From Neurospora crassa OR74A (lineage: Eukaryota; Ascomycota; Sordariomycetes; Sordariales; Sordariaceae), in assembly GCF_000182925.2 (NCBI RefSeq), contig NC_026504.1, positions 1,426,001 through 1,490,000 on the forward strand: a DNA stretch of 64,000 nt, read 5' to 3'. Positions 24,501 to 36,342 of the stretch are shown here, one piece after another. The position numbers and the translations under genes were made by a program. Position 1 is the stretch's first letter. Each line of letters starts with the position of its first letter. The notes under the pieces were generated by a model, which saw only the letters and a list, made by a program, of their open reading frames with translations, made no database searches and was not told where the DNA came from.

Positions 24501-25990
24501 GGTATTATTTATATTAATTAGCCGGATAGATTAAAGACCTTTTATATACTATATAACTACGTATAGAAAATCCTAAAAATAGCGTATAACGAAAAGTACT
24601 ATTTTAGGCGGAATAGGATATTCTACGACCTAAAAGGATTTTCGATTATTAATAAAATTTATTTTATTAAGAAATATATTCGAAGTTATCCCTCCTATAA
24701 TTTGAATTAAATTAACTATTCCCCCCCTATAAGAAACTTATAACCTATTAGGCCAAAGTTTAATAATACTCTCCTAATACGAATAGTAGCTATTAATTTT
24801 ATTATCGGATTACTATTAATTTTAATTAAGAACTCCCTATAGAAACTCCTTAATTACAAAGTATTTAATACCTTAATACCCGCTACCAATATAACGTCTA
24901 AATAATTATTATTTATTTTTGGATATTCAATTTACTTAATAGAAAAATAAGGCACTATATTCGTTTAATTCCTAATCTTGTCGGACTAGGGATTACTATT
25001 AGGAATTATTTCTAATTGAAATAGGAAATTTACTTCTAACTTTTAGCGAGGAATATAGAAAGCTTTAGGTACGAAGCTACTTATAATAACCGCCTACCAC
25101 CCTTAAGGAGATAGGGCGTTAGAATAAAAAAATTAAAGTATTGAAATTGTAATCCGTTTCTACGCCTTCGATTACCCCGATAGCAATTAGCTATTATTAT
25201 TACTATTACTATAATAGAATTTCAATAGCACCTACATCGAAGCTATTAAAACTTTTCTATACGAATACTTTTTTGGGTATTATTTGTAAGGCTTACTAAA
25301 ATTCCTTTATAACCTAGCTTCATCCTAGGAATATAACCCCGCTTTTTATAATTATATTCGAAAGGAGGTTAGATTCGCTATAGACTTCGCCGCTGTAAAA
25401 GCCAAACGGTTTTATAACCCCGGACAGAAACCTATAAATATTAAAATTAAGAATAAAATCTTTCTAAAACTTTACTATAATTATTATTTCCGAAATTACT
25501 TATTATATAAATTCTCCTAATAATATATTGGGCCCTTTAAAGTTATTAAGAAAATTAGAAAATTAGCTTTTAGAATACAGTTACCCCCTATAATAAAAGG
25601 TATTCACCTAATTATTTCGATTATTTATTTAAAGAAAGTACCCTTTGGAGAGGATTTATTCGGACGTACCCCCCCGCCCCCGGGGCTAGTAACCGATTTA
25701 TAAGATTCCGACCTAGAATTACCTAATAAATTAAAGTATAAGTTAGAATATATAATTATTTACAAAATAATTCGGTAGGGAATTTTATATTAAGTAAAAT
25801 AGAAAAAGTATAGTAATAAAAATAATAAATAAAAGAATAAAGAGGGTTTATTACGTTCTAAGGAGTTAGTAGCCGACTATTGGGATCGAATGGGAGGCTG
25901 CCTTGGAAAGGATTTGGGAAAAGAAAGGGTAATTAAAAAGGACTTAAATAAGAAAGATTTAAGCAAGAAAGCTATACGCCGGAATACTTA
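18543..25990 (+). pseudogene. LTR-1 Gag-Pol polyprotein, single frame with RIP stops
   Basis: One reading frame can be followed from an ATG at 18543 to about 25990, interrupted only by TAA and TAG, mostly where CAA, CAG or TGG would be expected. Seen in order: a Gag region, a cysteine/asparagine-rich segment (about 21140-21260), a retropepsin remnant VYVNLGAVKIIIG (21780-21830; the usual DSGA aspartate is lost), RT with GRPIIDIRVINSLTIPDNYP (near 23020), YINN in place of YIDD (23316-23327), SLKKSFLGYPNVKLL (near 23420), RNase H, integrase with TAYHP-GD (near 25090), and a chromodomain-like end with RSKELVADYWDR (near 25855). No active product is possible. The continuous frame suggests few indels since insertion. 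Confidence 0.88.
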
Positions 25991-26051
25991 AAGGAAGGTA
26001 AATTGAAGATACTATTGAGGATAGCAGCCTTTTTATATGTAAGCCGGGACT

Positions 26052-26395
26052 TATTACTAGATATATACGATTAATTATAAAGTAGGGTATTAGGCTAGTA
26101 TAGAGTTTAATTGAGTTATACCTAGTCCAGTACTATAGTTAGGGTATAATTAGTGCTATAGTTGGAGTGTAGGCTAGTCGGCTGCTATTGGCAGACGGCT
26201 ACCGGGAAGTAGGGCGGTCTACCCTGCAAATTAGGGTAGGCCCTATTCGGACTAGGGATTTTTATATAAAAGAATCCCTGTCCGAGCCGGCCAACGGCCG
26301 CTTACTTTCCTTCTATATCTCGCTTTCTTACTTTAATATTATTGATTACATTAATAGATATTTGGAGTTTCTGAGCATCCCAGCGAACCGTAACA
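26052..26395 (+). repeat. LTR-1 3' LTR
   Basis: 344 bp, TATTAC...GTAACA. Here the inner (5') part is heavily mutated and the outer end is nearly clean, the mirror image of the 5' LTR. Confidence 0.93.
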
Positions 26396-27200
26396 GTTAC
26401 TAACTATTGTAAAGGAAGTATTCGAACTATTAATATTGAAGCCGGACTTATATTTAAATAGAATTCGGGGATTCCTTGCGACCGAGTATAATATATATAT
26501 ATTCGAACGAATTATATTAAAGTATTTAAAGGAGGAGTACTAGAATAAAAAGAAATTAAAAATAAAAGTAATTTAATAAATACCCGAATTAGTAGTAGAG
26601 TAGCTATATTGGAATTTACTTTTTATAGTAAAGATATTCGTATTCTATAATAAATTTAATATAAACTATAGGGATAGTATTCGCTATACTAATTAAACCC
26701 TAAAAAGAACCATTCTTATTATTATTAACTATTTTATTCGTAGCTACTAATATTATTTCCTACCTACAATTATAGTAAATAACCTTTTAGAATTATTCGT
26801 TTTTAAGGGATAGATAAATAAAAATAATTTTATTATATAGTTAGAGAACTATATACTACCTAAAATAAACCTGTTCCTAAACCGCAATAGTATATTAATA
26901 ATAAATAATACTAAATAGTATTATAATACTAATATCCTTACAATATACTATAACGCGGGTATTTTCCTTTAGTATCTACTACCGTACTTACCCAAATACA
27001 ATCCGATTAAAGTATATTTCGGTAATTTTAAATAGTATTTTAAATGTATCTACTAAATATATAGTAGTAATAATATTCTAAATAAAGATTTTCCTAACTT
27101 TCTACGTAATATTATATAAGAGATCAGTACGAGAGTAGAATAAATATAGGGGTATTTTAAGTACGCGTAGTTGAATATAGAAGGTATTAATAATAAGAAG
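26396..27200 (+). pseudogene. Tc1/mariner-type DDE transposase remnant
   Basis: Reading through RIP stops gives a recognisable DDE_3-type core. A first catalytic region resembles a VFVDES-like strand (near 26640). The second has ILIINNTK where ILIIDNA is expected (near 26900). The third is AGIFLQYLLPYLPKYNPIK (26954-27010), matching the family pattern AG..L.YLPPYSPDYNPIE with the terminal Glu mutated to Lys. All three acidic positions look lost by G-to-A change. The fragment starts at the target duplication of LTR-1 and continues the DNA left of 17724, so LTR-1 jumped into this transposase. Its terminal repeats were not found close by. Confidence 0.72.
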
Positions 27201-27659
27201 GATTATTATACCCTTTATTTAAATAAAGTAATAGAGTATACAGTTGGTAGTTATATTATTAAGTACGGTTTAACTATATTTATAAGCGTAGAATAGGGAA
27301 TAGGAATAAGAATTTCTATTATTATAGTATAATTACTTAAATATATATACTATTTATATTTTATTCTAGAATTTGTAATATACTTTATTCGTACCTAAAG
27401 AGATTTTGAAAACTAAATTCTATAATTATCCAATATTTAATAATACTACCTACCTACTAAAAAAAAAATTAAAAAAAAATATAAAAAAAGTAGCTACCGG
27501 AGATAAGGTAGAGGCCAACTAGGTTATATAATAGTTAGCCCTATTTTAAAAAGTTTAATTTAGATAAAGGTAGAAAAAGGAAATAATAGTAAATAAGCGG
27601 TAATTAATATATAATTAAGAAACCTATAAACCGATATATAAATTAGAATTCAAATAAAT
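27201..27659. other. Mutated base-layer DNA between transposase and unknown minus-strand gene
   Basis: AT-rich sequence with A-rich patches (27458-27490). Nothing recognisable; it may be the convergent 3' ends of the two base-layer genes. Confidence 0.4.
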
Positions 27660-28230
27660 TAAAAAAGGGGGCGGAGGCTAATTAAATAGTATAATAATTA
27701 GCCCTACTCCTAAAAATATATTTAGTAAATTCTTTAATTATCTTTATTCATAATATTAAATTCCGGTTTACTAAACTACTTATAATCCTCTTTACTATTA
27801 TTATTACTTATAATATTAATATTTTTATTATTTATATAGAGGGGGGTAGTTGGTTGGGAATTATAGTAGTCGAGATTATTATTAGAAGTATTATAGGAAG
27901 TAACGAAGCCTTTTCTACTAATATAAGGATAGAGGATACGGCGAATATTATTAATTTATAGGTAATTAGGTTAGGATAGGGCGCAATCGGGGGGTAAAGT
28001 AATTATATATTGTAAATTAGATATTACTTAGAAGTTCTTTAATTTCGGTAATCTTTATCGTTAAAATAATATAATTATTGGATAATATATACAAAATATT
28101 TTTAATAGCTTTATTTAACTTCTTTAATAAATTAGAATAAGTATTAAAGGTTTATTTAATTATAATAGAAGTAGTACGGAGGAGAGAGATATTTTAGCGA
28201 ATAATAGTAAGTTTACTAATAGTAATAGTA
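27660..28230 (-). pseudogene. C-terminal part of unknown minus-strand coding remnant
   Basis: On the minus strand one frame reads about 190 codons with few stops, for example NILYILSNNYIILTIKITEI, RILYPYISRKGFVTSYNTSN and YYNSQPTTPLYINNK. It continues the frame that ends at 54013 across the TAGTA target duplication of LTR-2, so it is probably the downstream half of that gene. No domain is recognised. Confidence 0.4.
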
Positions 28231-28570
28231 TGTTAGGAGGCTAAGAGCTCGTATACAGAAGCACCTCAGCGGCTGCTGCTCCCCTTTATTAACCGACGCG
28301 TAGGATTACTAACGATAATACTTATATTAGGTCGGGCTTGCGGGAAGGATAATTTAGCACCGCGCCGAAGCGCTAAATTAGTACGAGGCTCCATAATACT
28401 CGTTAACGGATAAATAGAGTTTATATAAGTATAAAAGAGGCTCAACGGAGCGTAATTCATTATAGTTGGTAGTTATTAATATATTTTTAAATTAACCCCT
28501 AATTTACCGTCCCCTACGTATAACTACGACTATAATTACCTTAACCTACCTTTCGCCTACGTTCCTAATA
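28231..28570 (+). repeat. LTR-2 5' LTR
   Basis: 340 bp starting TGTTAGGAGG. Its outer 150 bp keep CpA/TpG (for example GGCTGCTGCTCCCC); the inner half is mutated. Confidence 0.92.
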
Positions 28571-28599
28571 AATTAATAGCTCTTCCTCCGGGAATTAAG

Positions 28600-31500
28600 C
28601 CGATACTATTAAGATATATATACGTAGTAGCCAATTTATCTTTCGCACCGCCGAAGCTACTCCTCGTCCCTTTCACGCTACTACCTCCGTAGTTACTATA
28701 ATTAAAATAGTCTAACCTCCTCCGCCTTTATTATAATAACGCTAGCCTACCGTAGAATCTATTAAAGAAGATAGCGATAAAAATTACCCCCCTATACCGC
28801 CCTAGGCTCCCTGTTCGTACCCTTAAATCTTAAAAGCTAATAAATTTGTATATAAATAATAATTATTCGAATTTCGGTTTACTATAATTAAACTCCTCTT
28901 CAATTATCTCTCTTCGTATATATCCTAATAGGAGTAGTTTACTTTCGTAAGCTTCGCCGAATAAAATTCCGTAGGAAATTACCCTCCTATCTCTACTAGG
29001 TTCTATTATTAAAACTACTTCTTCTATAATTAAATTTATATTTCTACTATAAATCCCTTTACTACCCTTTTATTAACGGCTATTATTATAGTTACTCCTT
29101 TACTAGCTGTAGCTATACTAGTCTATATTAAGTACCGTCCTAAATATAATATTACTAAATTTACTAGTAAGAGTTTTTTATAATTATAGAATTACCTCTA
29201 TAATATTAATATGTATTTTTAAGAATACCCCCGTACTTCTTTCTTATTCGCCGTTAATTATATTAAAAGTAATCCTAAGAATATATAAATTAAATATATA
29301 TTAATTCTTCGTAATAAATTTGGGTATAATATAGTTTATAATACGCTTACGTAGAGCGACCTTTGTACTTTCTTAGAGATTGAATATAATAGTAATATTT
29401 AAGCTATTAAATAATCCGCTTTTAATAAATTTAAATATATATAATAAGGCGCTTCAGAAATTATTTGTAACTTCTATAACTATTATTATACTAAAGAATT
29501 CAATTTATTATACAATTAACCGGAATATACTCGGGTTATTACTTAAGTTAATTAATTGCACCCCCTTTTTAAATAAAGTATTTTTTTAACGGCCGGTATT
29601 AATATAATAAATAAAGTAATAGCGTACGTAGAATAGTTGGAAGGTTTAGAGAGTATTGAACCGTTTATATTGTATTGCTAAAATTAAATATCTTTAGGGT
29701 ATAATTTATTGTTTTCTTCGTTTTCGTACCTTCCTACTTCCTCTTGGAATATTCCTTCTTAATCGTCCTATAGTACGAACCCCCCCGAATTTCCCTATTA
29801 CCCCCCTACCGCTTTTTAAATAAATCCTAATTTTATTTATTCCCTTTATTATTAAAAAGGTTATATATATAATTAGTATACCTAATTGAAGCCGCTGAAT
29901 ACCTATTACGAATATAATATAATAGATTATTTTGTAATAGCGTACCCGAACCGAGCCTATTATAATTGTAATTAAGTCGGCTATTTAGTACGGAATTACC
30001 CTATCCCCGCCGGCGCCCCCTTATATAGAACGAATATTAAATTAATTATAGTTAGAGCGGTAGTTACAACTATTTAAAATAATATAAGTAGATTGCGGAT
30101 ATACTTAGAAATAAAGTTATTAATAAAGATTTATAGAGATTAGTAGAATACGCAAGGGTTAATAGATTTAAGCGCGGAATTAAACCTAATTAATAAGTAT
30201 TTATTTTTATTAAACGCAAAAATTAATCCTATACCCTATTATTTTATTAATTTCTCCCTTTAGTTTATTCTTATATATAATATAACTATTTATTTTATTA
30301 AAATATGTAACTCCTATAGTACTAAGCGGATAAAGCGAATTACTTTTACTATAATTAAATCCCTAGCTATAGAAATTATCTTCAGTTACTCCTAATTTTA
30401 TAAGTAAAACCCTAATATTAATTAGTAGCGATAATTATTTTAATTTCGTATTAAGGCTAGTAATTTCGTATTAAGTATAAACTCGGTAAAGGAAGTATAT
30501 GATATTATAATTATCCTAGCGGGGCTATAGTAGGATTTAATTTTACTATTAAACTTTTGGGAAATAGTAAGAGTAGAGGAAGGTTTCTACCCTTCCGCGT
30601 ATATGAATATCCTATTCGAAATCCCTTCTTCTTTAGTATTAAAATTCGTAACTTTACCTATTATAATAGAATTAGCCGAATTGCCTCTAATCCCTACCCT
30701 CCTAGCAAAGGTTCTTCGAATAGTATTTAATAATATTTACTCTACCCTAGTACCCCTTATAGAATTAATACTACTATAACCCCTAAAATTATTAAAGGAA
30801 ATAGAAAGTAAACCTACTATTTTTAAATTAATTATCCTACTAGAGTATAAAGAGTTCCGGTTGGTATTTAAAACTTTAATTATACCCCTACCCTAATATA
30901 ATTAATTAAAATATTATATTAATTTAATTAAAGGGGAATTAATATTTTAGGGATTAATTTATATATTAAACGTTAAGGAGTTAAAAGTATTATACAAATA
31001 GTTAGTAGAAATACTCTAAAAGGGATAAATTCGTCCTTCTATTAACTTAGCGGATACTCCTATTATTTTTATTTTAAAGAAGGGTAGAAAGTTAAGGCTT
31101 TACGTCGATTTTAGGGCGCTAAATAAAGTTATAAAGAAGAATCGAATAGTATTACTCCTTATTTAAGAAATTCTAAATTAATTATTATTAGTTAAAGTCT
31201 TTATAAAATTAAATTTAAAGGATATATACTATAGGATTCGGATTCGAAAGGGNNNNNNNNNNNNNNNNNNNNNNNNNNNNNNNNNNNNNNNNNNNNNNNN
31301 NNNNNNNNNNNNNNNNNNNNNNNNNNNNNNNNNNNNNNNNNNNNNNNNNNNNGATTATTTAAATTTATAATATTTTTGAGAGAAGGAGCGGGCTAATGCG
31401 AGGTAGAATTGGTAAATATTAGAATTAATAGTATATAATTTTAGGATTAAATATTATTTAGGAAAGTTAAATCCGGCGGATAGGTTATTAAAGAAATTGT

Positions 31501-33430
31501 AATTATAAGGAGAAGAATAGGAGGTAGGGGGCGACTACCTATTAATAAAAGTTATTAAAGGGAGTGAAGAAAAGGGTTAGGTAATAAAGGAAAATTGAAT
31601 ATCGAAAGTATTAGTAAAATAGATAATTTTAATTAGAAAGGAGGCTTAGAGGACGGCGGTAGAAGAGAGGGAATAGTAATAGAATATAAGCGAAATAAAA
31701 GAAGGTTAAGTATTAGAAAACGAAGGGGTCGAATTACGGGAAGAAAGGTAGAATTTATAAGAGGAAGGTGAATTAAATAAAAAGGAGAGGAAGTATAAGG
31801 GAATTGAAAATAATAGTAAAGAAGATAGAGTAGTAAGAAAAAGGGTAAAGTTCGTAGGCGAGGCTATTATTAAATTAGAAAAGGAGGACGAAAGTATTAT
31901 TATAGGAAATATAGGCGGATATATAATAGTAGTAAGGGTATAGAAAAACGAAGAATAGTTACTACTATTAGAATAGTAATTATTAGAAGCGTAGAAAGAG
32001 GATTTATTTATTATTGAGGAAGCTTAGAAGAACAGTAAAGGGAGAAGATAAGCGAAGAATTAGAAGATAGGGGAAAACGGAACTCTATAGTATTAATACT
32101 AGGTCTATATCCTAGAGTAGATATAGGCCGAATTACTCTATATTTACTATAATATAGCGATAATTAAATACCCGGGCTAGAGGAAAATATTAAAATATAT
32201 TAGTTAATTCTATTACTAACCTACTATTATAATCAATATTAAATTATACGTTTACGAATATTTAATATATTAGAAGGTTAAACCTTATAATTACTAACTA
32301 TATAGGTTATTAAGGTTATTACCTATTCCTATTATCCCTTAGTAAAATATTTTATACGATTTTATTACTAGAGTACTAAAATTATTCAATTCTATATTTA
32401 ATTAGACTTATAATATAATCCTTATTATTATTAACTACTTTACTAAATACACTTTATATATCCTTATACAAAAGACAATCGACGCCTAGTAATTTATATT
32501 CCTCTTTTAGTAAAACGTCTTCTAATAATTCAACCTCCTAAATTCTATTATATCGAATAAAAATAACCTTTTTATAAATTAATTTTAAAAAATTTATTAT
32601 AAATTCTTAAATATCTATAAACGTTTTAATATAATCTAGTACTCCTAAACGGACAAATAAATAGAGAAGTAAAATTAGAATTTAGAATTATACTTTCGGA
32701 TCTTCTATAATATAAAGTAAATCAATTAGGCCAAAAAAATTATACTAATACAATAGACGTACAACAATCATTTCCATACTACTATCGGAAAGTCCCCTTT
32801 AGAACTACTCTTTAAATATTATTCTTGGGGACTGGTAAATCCGGAGTAAAGGTAGAGGATAATCCTCCTAATAATAGCTACTAATTGGATTAACGAATTG
32901 CTTCGTAGGTAATTAGAAATTGTAATAGCTTTAGAAATTATTAATTAAAAATACACGAAATAATATAATAAAATTTGGAAATTAAAGGAATTTGACGTTA
33001 GAAGTTGGGTTTTATTTAATATAAAATATATTAAATAACGCCGCTTAAATACTAAATTAGTAAATAAATTTTTAAGACCCTTCTAAATTACTAAAATTAT
33101 TAGAGAGAAGAAGATAGTATACCGACTCGTACTCCCTACGTATTACCGAATCTACCTAATATTCCTTATTACTCTATTAGAATTATACTATAGGAATTCT
33201 ACTATGGTAGCGCTGCGAAGGGAAATTATAAATATTAAGAAGGATAATATTTAGTACGAAGTTAAGGTAATTATAAAGTATTATAAATCCGGCCGCTAAT
33301 ATTAATTCTAAATTAAATAGAAGGGGTATCCGAACAATAAGAATTTGTAGGTTTTATAAGAGGATATAAATTGCCCAGACCTACTTAAGGAATATAAAGC
33401 TAAAGAAATATAGTAGCGGCGTACTAGCAG
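28600..33430 (+). pseudogene. LTR-2 gag-pol remnant
   Basis: Gag-like sequence runs to about 30100. RT follows, with GWIRPSI-like ending, PIIFILKKGRKLRLYVDFR and ALNKV at about 31020-31130, up to the gap, which removes the YxDD and RNase H region. After the gap the RNase H/integrase joint continues (ERRSG to VIEYRP-like text). An integrase remnant spans about 32100-33000. A chromodomain ends in KGYPNNKNL and EDINCPDLLKEYKA (33315-33410). Many TAA/TAG stops interrupt it. The family is clearly Ty3/Gypsy with an integrase-linked chromodomain. Confidence 0.82.
31253..31352. other. Assembly gap (100 N)
   Basis: Exactly 100 N, a conventional placeholder for a gap of unknown length. The RT palm before it and the RNase H end after it suggest roughly 1 kb of LTR-2 is missing. 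Confidence 0.97.
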
Positions 33431-33486
33431 CGGGCTAATTACTAGGTTAATAAGGGTTAGCTAAGTAATAGAAGGAAAATAGTAAT

Positions 33487-33865
33487 TATTTAAAAATACT
33501 AAGTAAAAATACAAAACGTAAATGTAAGCCGCAAAGTAAAAACGTAAAACGCAAACGTAAAATATAAAATGCAAATGTAAAATATAAAATATAAAATATA
33601 AAACGTAGACGTAAAATACAAATATAAGACGCCGACGTAAGTTATAAAATAGAGACGTAAGTAGAGATGTAAGATGTAGATGTAAGATGTAGATGTAAGA
33701 CGTAGATATAAAATATAGATGTAAGATGTAGATGTGAGGTATAAAGTAGAGATATAAAGTAGAAATATAAGAGTAGAAATATAAAATAGAGATGTAAAAG
33801 TAGAGATATAAAAGAAGAGACGTAAAGCGGAAATATAAAGTAGAAATGCTAAATAAAACGAGAGA
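33487..33865 (+). repeat. Degenerate ~12-bp tandem array
   Basis: Dozens of imperfect copies of a 12-bp unit of the kind GTAGATGTAAGA or GTAAAACGCAAA, starting soon after the chromodomain of LTR-2. Copies differ mostly by transitions. Confidence 0.8.
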
Positions 33866-34620
33866 TAGGAAGGGAAGGTAGTTTAATTTAATATAGGATA
33901 CTAATAAAGTATTAGGTAGAATATAGCTTATATTTTCTATTATTGCCCTAAATAAAAAAATCCTCGGTAGCGTCCGTTATTATTAATATAGAATTAGAAC
34001 TTATAATTTTAGGAGGAATATTTCTATATACTATTATACTTATTAATAATATTTGTAAATACTACCTTATACTATTTACTTATAATCTTCCCTTGCGAAT
34101 TCTAATAATTCGTTTAATTTCCTATTTATAAACGCTAACTTCCTATTAACTATTTAATACTAGGGACTATAGTTATAATTGGGGGAGGGGGGGATATAAA
34201 TAAGAGTATTCAATATAGAAATATTTATAGGAGAACCGCTATTACTAATAATAGGACTACTAATAAGGGCTACCGGATTGATATTAATATTAATATTACT
34301 AATATTATAATAATTAAATTTCGAATAGCCCTTATAATCGAAGTTCTTAATTCGGAATATACTAGGTAATATTATAGAGAGACTATTATTAATAAGGTAT
34401 ATTTATATTGTAACTTAAAACACTATTACGGACTAATATAATTATTATAAAAGGGGGGTAGGTAGGGGGCTACTAATATTGGTAAGGCGTACAATTTTAA
34501 TTACTATATTTTATATATTGTTTTAGAGATTATAAATACTATAAGAGACTTCGAGTATGTAGTAGCGTAGTGATAGCGAATATTGCGATCTCTCGTTGAA
34601 TTTTAGAAGGATAAGATGTT

Positions 34621-34661
<41 letters not shown>

Positions 34662-35939
34662 AATAGGAGAGATACTAAGGGGAAGGTAGCGTACCTTTAG
34701 TCTGGTAGGTATATATACTAATTAAATAAAGTATTTCGTATAAATTTAGGGCTAGGGTACTAACGAACGTTTAGGCTAAAGCGATGTTATATTCTAAATA
34801 AGTAAAGGGGTAGACGTTATTAAAGGATAGGAAAGGAATAATTAATTAAAGGTTAATAATAGGTATAGGGTAAGAGGAGGGAAAGGATGGGGCGAGAAGA
34901 AAGAAAATAGAGAGGGGAAGTAAATATACTAATTAGATTTATAAGGGAAGTAAGGATTAGTACGTAGGTATATAGTAAAAATACGTATATTTATAGCGGG
35001 GGCTAGTTTAAGTAAGGGGGTAACCGAAGTAGTTATAGAGTTAAGGGAGGGGGTAGTAAATATAGTTATAAAGGTAAGGATAGGAGGAAGAAGAGAGGAG
35101 AGGCGAAGAAGGTAAGCGGAAGGGGTATTATATAAATAAAGGAGGAGGTTCTTATATAAATATAATTCGAAGTAAATAAATATAATTCTAAATAGGCGAG
35201 TGTAAAATAATGTAGGGTAAGAAGAGTATTAAGTAATTATATAAATGGTAGGAGGGGGTAAATAGAAGGATAAAACGAAGGCGATAATTAGAAGGGGAAG
35301 GATAGGTTAAATAAATAGTAATAGCGGCCGTAAAAAAGTAGGAGAGAAAGGTAGAAAATAGGAAGGTATATAATTCGGATTATAGTAGGGAAAGCGGAGG
35401 TAATAATTAAGAGACGTACTATTAGAATAAAGAGAATAATATAAAGAATAAAATAAAGGTAGCGGAAAGGCGATTAAGAAGGAATAATATAAATAAAGGA
35501 GGTTTATAGAAGAAGTAGTATATAGAATTATAGGAGGCGAAGGAAGGAAACGAAGGTCCCGAGGATGGAATTTATAAGGAGGGGGATTATATTTAAAATT
35601 CGTAGTAGGTCGTAGTAGGCGCGAATAAGGGAGAATAGTTTACGAAAGGAATTTTGGAATTTAATTGCGTAAGTATTACATAGTAGGTATAGATAATAGA
35701 GGGTGCCTTACGAGAATATTAAGCTACGCTACGAGCGTGGATAATGGAAAATATCTGGTAGGAAGAATTACGGAGTATAATTATATTAGTATTTTAAAAT
35801 ATTTATTAATACTTTTAAATTCGATATAATACTCCTTATTAGGTAAAATAATATTTACTATTTCGTACGTTTATAGAACGATAATTTTAGTAATAGTTAG
35901 GAATCCAATTAACTTTTTAAATTTAATACCGGTTTCGTA
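33866..35939. other. Long 3' region of LTR-2, strongly purine-biased
   Basis: About 2 kb with an A36 run (34624-34659) and a plus strand very rich in G and A from 34680 to 35750. On the minus strand 34580-33890 one frame reads as possible protein (for example KLAFINRKLNELLEFARED), but no family is recognised. Near 35575 GGATGGAATTTATAAGGAGG resembles the bases before the 3' LTR polypurine tract at 38930. Confidence 0.5.
34624..34659 (+). repeat. A36 homopolymer inside LTR-2
   Basis: An uninterrupted run of 36 A. It could be a slippage tract or the tail of an older inserted retroelement; no target duplication was found. Confidence 0.9.
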
Positions 35940-35944
35940 TTCGT

Positions 35945-36219
35945 TGTCACGGCACGTAGACTGGGCAAGTGGCTGGCACTGCTAATCTAACGAATATAAT
36001 AAATAATTAACTATAGGGAGTAAAAGAGAAGAAGAGGGAGTACACCTCTAGCTGCACGACTAAATACAGAAATAAAGTAGGTCTCTAGAAGGGATACAAC
36101 CAATCAAACAGCACGGGTGGATATAATAAGGATATACCCAACTAGAAGGCGCAAATAGGAATACGGACCACGGGAGTGGTCTTAGCAGTCTTGGCAACCA
36201 GTTTGGCTCAACTATAACA
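35945..36219 (-). repeat. LTR-5 3' LTR
   Basis: 275 bp. The outer side at 35945 keeps TGTCACGGCACG and TGGCTGGCACTGC nearly unmutated. Confidence 0.9.
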
Positions 36220-36342
36220 TTACCCCCCCAGTAGAAGAAAGACTCAAACCCAGAGTCGACCAGAAATGCTATAATCTATTAATCCACGTAACTATTAAGG
36301 TACTCGCAAAGCCTCAACCCAATTCTATATCCTTGGGATTTA

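Larger units (their letters stand above)
17724..26395 (+). mobile_element. LTR-1: complete Ty3/Gypsy chromodomain retrotransposon (8672 bp, RIP-dead)
   Basis: Two 344-bp LTRs (17724-18067 and 26052-26395) begin TGTTAC (mutated to TATTAC in the 3' copy) and end GTAACA (GTAATA in the 5' copy), giving 6-bp terminal inverted repeats. The flanking 5-bp duplication GTTAC (17719-17723 and 26396-26400) is perfect. The interior encodes one long Gag-Pol frame in the order protease, reverse transcriptase, RNase H, integrase, chromodomain, the Ty3/Gypsy order. Differences between the LTRs are nearly all C-T or G-A transitions. The element sits in an older DDE-transposon layer. Confidence 0.95.

Noticed and set aside
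26188-26403. A 71-codon ATG frame
   Set aside because: It lies almost entirely within the LTR-1 3' LTR and crosses the target duplication.
28266-28460. A 64-codon minus-strand ATG frame
   Set aside because: It lies inside the LTR-2 5' LTR.
36220-36260. CCCCCCCAGTAGAAGAAAGAC after the left LTR-5 repeat as a primer-binding site
   Set aside because: Orientation is minus, as shown by the Gag frame; this C run is the complement of the polypurine tract.
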